7,510 nucleotides of DNA from Erythrobacter donghaensis (GTDB lineage Bacteria > Pseudomonadota > Alphaproteobacteria > Sphingomonadales > Sphingomonadaceae): NCBI RefSeq assembly GCF_001557325.1, contig NZ_LSJS01000241.1:1-7510 (forward strand), written 5' to 3'. Of this stretch, positions 5,769-7,510 are shown in pieces. The notes under the pieces were generated by a model. That model saw only the letters and a list, made by a program, of their open reading frames with translations, was not told the DNA's origin and did no database searches. Numbering within the stretch: the stretch's first letter is position 1; every line of letters starts with the position of its first letter. A program made the position numbers and the translations under genes.

Positions 5769-6827
5769 TCAGGCGGCGGCTTCATCCCCTTGCGGCTCGC
5801 TCTCGGGGTTGGCCTTGTTCCATTGCACCGAAGACCAGAAGGCGAGCCCGATCAGCACCGCGCCGATCAGGCCGGTGATGACTTCGGGGATATGAACGAA
5901 GGTGTTGAGGTACATGATCACCGCCAGCGCGAGGATCGCATAGAACGCCCCGTGCTCGAGATAGCGGTATTCGCTCAAGGTGCCTGCGCGCACGAGGTAG
6001 ATCGTCATCGAACGCACGAACATCGCGCCGATGCCGAGGCCGATGGCGATGATGATGAGGTTGTTGGTGAGCGCGAAGGCGCCGATCACCCCGTCGAAGC
6101 TGAAGCTCGCATCGAGCACTTCGAGATAGAGGAACGCGCCGAAGCCCGCCTTGGCGACATCGCCGGTGGACGGCGTGGGGGGTTCGAGCACGTGGTTGAC
6201 GATCTCGACCGCGAGATAGGTCAGCAGGCCGGCGATGGCGGCGGTGACGAAGGTCAGCGCCTCCTCGCCCGGCAGCACGCTCGACACCGCCCAGGTGCCC
6301 GCGAGCACGAGACCGATCGAGACCGCCTCGATGTCCGCAACCTTGGCGAGCGGCCGCTCGATGGCCGCGATCCAGTCGACCTCCTTGTCGCTGTCGAAGA
6401 AGTAGTTGAGGCCGACCATCCCGAGGAAGGCGCCGCCGAAGCCCATCAGGCCGACATGCGCGCCCTCGACGATCCGCTGGTATTCGCTCGGCGAATTCAA
6501 GGCGAGGTTGATCGCCTCGATCGGGCCGAGCGACGCGGCGATCATCACGATCACCAGCGGGAAGACGATCCGCATTCCGAACACCGCGATCGCGATACCC
6601 CAGGTCAGGAAGCGCTGCTGCCAGACCGGCGACATGTCCTTGAGCACGCTCGCGTTGACCGCGGCGTTATCGAACGAGAGCGAGACCTCCAGCACCGCGA
6701 GCACGGCGCAGATCCACACCATCGACAGCACCCCGTCGATCGTGCCGGTCAGCGCCCAGCCGTAATACCCGCCCAGCGCCAGCCCCACGACCGTGAACAG
6801 CAGCGAACCGCCGAAATGTTTGAACAT
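5769..6827 (-). CDS. TerC-like integral membrane protein, DUF475 type
   Basis: A 352-residue polytopic inner-membrane protein with about nine hydrophobic segments (roughly 8-25, 35-50, 75-98, 124-143, 169-188, 190-210, 229-250, 254-275, 293-333). Two acidic intramembrane repeats typical of TerC/DUF475 proteins are clear: EVSLSFDN (47-54) and EVLDASFSFDG (236-246) followed by ALTNN (252-256). Their symmetry suggests an inverted repeat that could form a metal-ion site. The TerC superfamily is linked to metal (notably manganese) export and to anchoring Ter complexes; the function of the DUF475 branch is not settled. The N-terminus and length fit DUF475 better than R478 TerC, so no symbol is given although it fills the terC slot. 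The charged C-terminal tail is cytosolic-looking. The start at 6827 has an AAGGGG ribosome site 10 bases upstream; the longer frame to 6911 would run into the terA-like gene. Confidence 0.88.
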   Translation of the reverse strand: MFKHFGGSLLFTVVGLALGGYYGWALTGTIDGVLSMVWICAVLAVLEVSLSFDNAAVNASVLKDMSPVWQQRFLTWGIAIAVFGMRIVFPLVIVMIAASLGPIEAINLALNSPSEYQRIVEGAHVGLMGFGGAFLGMVGLNYFFDSDKEVDWIAAIERPLAKVADIEAVSIGLVLAGTWAVSSVLPGEEALTFVTAAIAGLLTYLAVEIVNHVLEPPTPSTGDVAKAGFGAFLYLEVLDASFSFDGVIGAFALTNNLIIIAIGLGIGAMFVRSMTIYLVRAGTLSEYRYLEHGAFYAILALAVIMYLNTFVHIPEVITGLIGAVLIGLAFWSSVQWNKANPESEPQGDEAAA

Positions 6828-6837
6828 CGAATATGAT

Positions 6838-6843
6838 CCCCTT
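6838..6843 (-). promoter_or_regulatory. Ribosome-binding site of the terC-like gene
   Basis: The minus strand reads AAGGGG, 10 bases before the ATG at 6827 in the 43-base gap after the terA-like gene. It supports this start. No separate promoter is recognisable in the gap, so the gene is probably read from the operon transcript. Confidence 0.55.
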
Positions 6844-6870
6844 GGCCGCGTGATACGGCGGTATGCTTGA

Positions 6871-7510
6871 TTAGTCCTTACTGCCGCGCTGCCATTGCAG
6901 ATAGACGCCAATGTCCTCGGCGAAGGGCTTCTGGCTCTGGTAGAAGCGCATCAGGCGGCTCATCTTGAGCTCGCCGCCGACATTGTCGATCACCGCGATG
7001 CCGCACAGGCGTTCACGGCTGTTCACCTCATCCATGCGAACCTCGATCTCGGGCTGGCCCGGGATGTTGAGGCGCACCACGCCATCGGTCGAGGCCCAGT
7101 CGGGCGCACCTTCATAGATCAGGGCGAAGACCCCGATGCGGCGGATGTAGTCGAAATACTGGCCGTTGACGCGGATCGTCTCACCCGCGGCCACGGCGCC
7201 GGTGCGGTCGTCGCCCGACAGCTCGATGAAGGGCGGCTGGTGGTAGGAGCCAAAGCTGCGCCCCAGCGCCTGGATGCAGCCTGCGCCCATGCCGTCGGCC
7301 ATCTCGAAGATCACGCCCAAATCGAGGTCGAGCTGCTGCGAGCCGCCGAAGAAGCCCTTCTTCTGGGTGCGCGCAGTCCAGTTCAAATTGAGCACGATCT
7401 CGCCGAAGGAATTGCCCTGCTTCTTGAGGCTGACCGAGGAATTGCCCTTGTCGAGGCTGATCTTCTTCAGGCTGATCGGCGCGGACGGCGGCGGCGGGGG
7501 CGGGGACGGC
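6871..7510 (-). CDS. terA: TerA-like protein: Pro-rich linker plus C-terminal TerD-type domain (partial, N-terminus off window)
   Basis: The reading frame is open to the right edge, so the N-terminus is missing; 212 residues are visible. It begins with a proline tract (PSPPPPPPSAP), followed by ISLKKISLDKGNSSVSLKK, the strand pair that opens TerD-type domains, then LNLNW, LDLDLG, SGDDRTG, GVFALIYEG, RERLCGIAVIDN and a terminal GVYLQWQRG. The LNLNW motif, the linker and the position just before terC match TerA, which in plasmid R478 carries a C-terminal TerD-like domain after an N-terminal region. A GTG at 7395 could be read as a start but would cut off the first strands of the domain, so the longer open frame is preferred. 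The acidic loops are less complete than in TerD, so Ca2+ binding may be weaker (inference). The linker probably tethers two modules. Confidence 0.82.
   Translation of the reverse strand, partial: PSPPPPPPSAPISLKKISLDKGNSSVSLKKQGNSFGEIVLNLNWTARTQKKGFFGGSQQLDLDLGVIFEMADGMGAGCIQALGRSFGSYHQPPFIELSGDDRTGAVAAGETIRVNGQYFDYIRRIGVFALIYEGAPDWASTDGVVRLNIPGQPEIEVRMDEVNSRERLCGIAVIDNVGGELKMSRLMRFYQSQKPFAEDIGVYLQWQRGSKD

Noticed and set aside
5619..6836. Plus-strand open frame of 405 codons
   Set aside because: It mirrors the terC-like membrane gene; its His/Asp/Arg-rich translation is the usual antisense shadow of hydrophobic codons.

Overview
The window is a GC-rich (visibly well above 60 %), densely coded bacterial segment in which every supported gene lies on the minus strand, so transcription runs from the right edge to the left edge. 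Codon use and protein flavour suggest an alphaproteobacterium, possibly of the Sphingomonadales/Erythrobacteraceae type. That assignment is an inference from style, because no rRNA or other marker gene is present.

The content is a ter (tellurium resistance / general stress) operon with two parts. The right part (about 4459-7510) is the TerD-domain and membrane core. In transcription order it holds a 5'-truncated TerA-like protein with a Pro-rich linker, an integral membrane protein of the TerC-like DUF475 type, TerD, and its tandem paralogue TerE. The order A-C-D-E matches the classical terZABCDEF clusters, but no terB lies between terA and terC. The left part (1-4434) begins with an unusual protein that joins an N-terminal TerD-like region to a trypsin-like (DegP/S1C-type) serine protease with an intact His-Asp-Ser triad. 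It continues with a biosynthetic set: a phosphoribosyltransferase with C-terminal TRSP domain, a HAD phosphatase, a StiP-family protein (PRTase-like domain plus PELOTA RNA-binding domain), and the N-terminal third of an HpcH/HpaI/CitE-like C-C bond lyase that runs off the left edge.

The left-hand genes overlap: three ATGA (4-base) overlaps and one 8-base overlap. This argues for translational coupling and a shared pathway. The right-hand genes are separated by gaps of 18-79 bases, two of which hold GC-rich hairpins. Comparative genomics (Anantharaman, Iyer and Aravind, 2012) proposed that the PRTase/HAD/StiP-PELOTA/lyase set makes a nucleoside-like metabolite working with Ter proteins in metal sensing and stress response. 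The product has not, to my knowledge, been identified. The likely division of labour is that TerA/D/E bind Ca2+ and assemble near the membrane with the TerC-like protein, the TerD-protease is a possible effector or maturation enzyme, and the enzymes make a small molecule or RNA modification.

No operon promoter, terminator, tRNA, mobile element or CRISPR array could be supported. The operon starts beyond the right edge and ends beyond the left edge. No gene-free stretch exceeds 80 bases.
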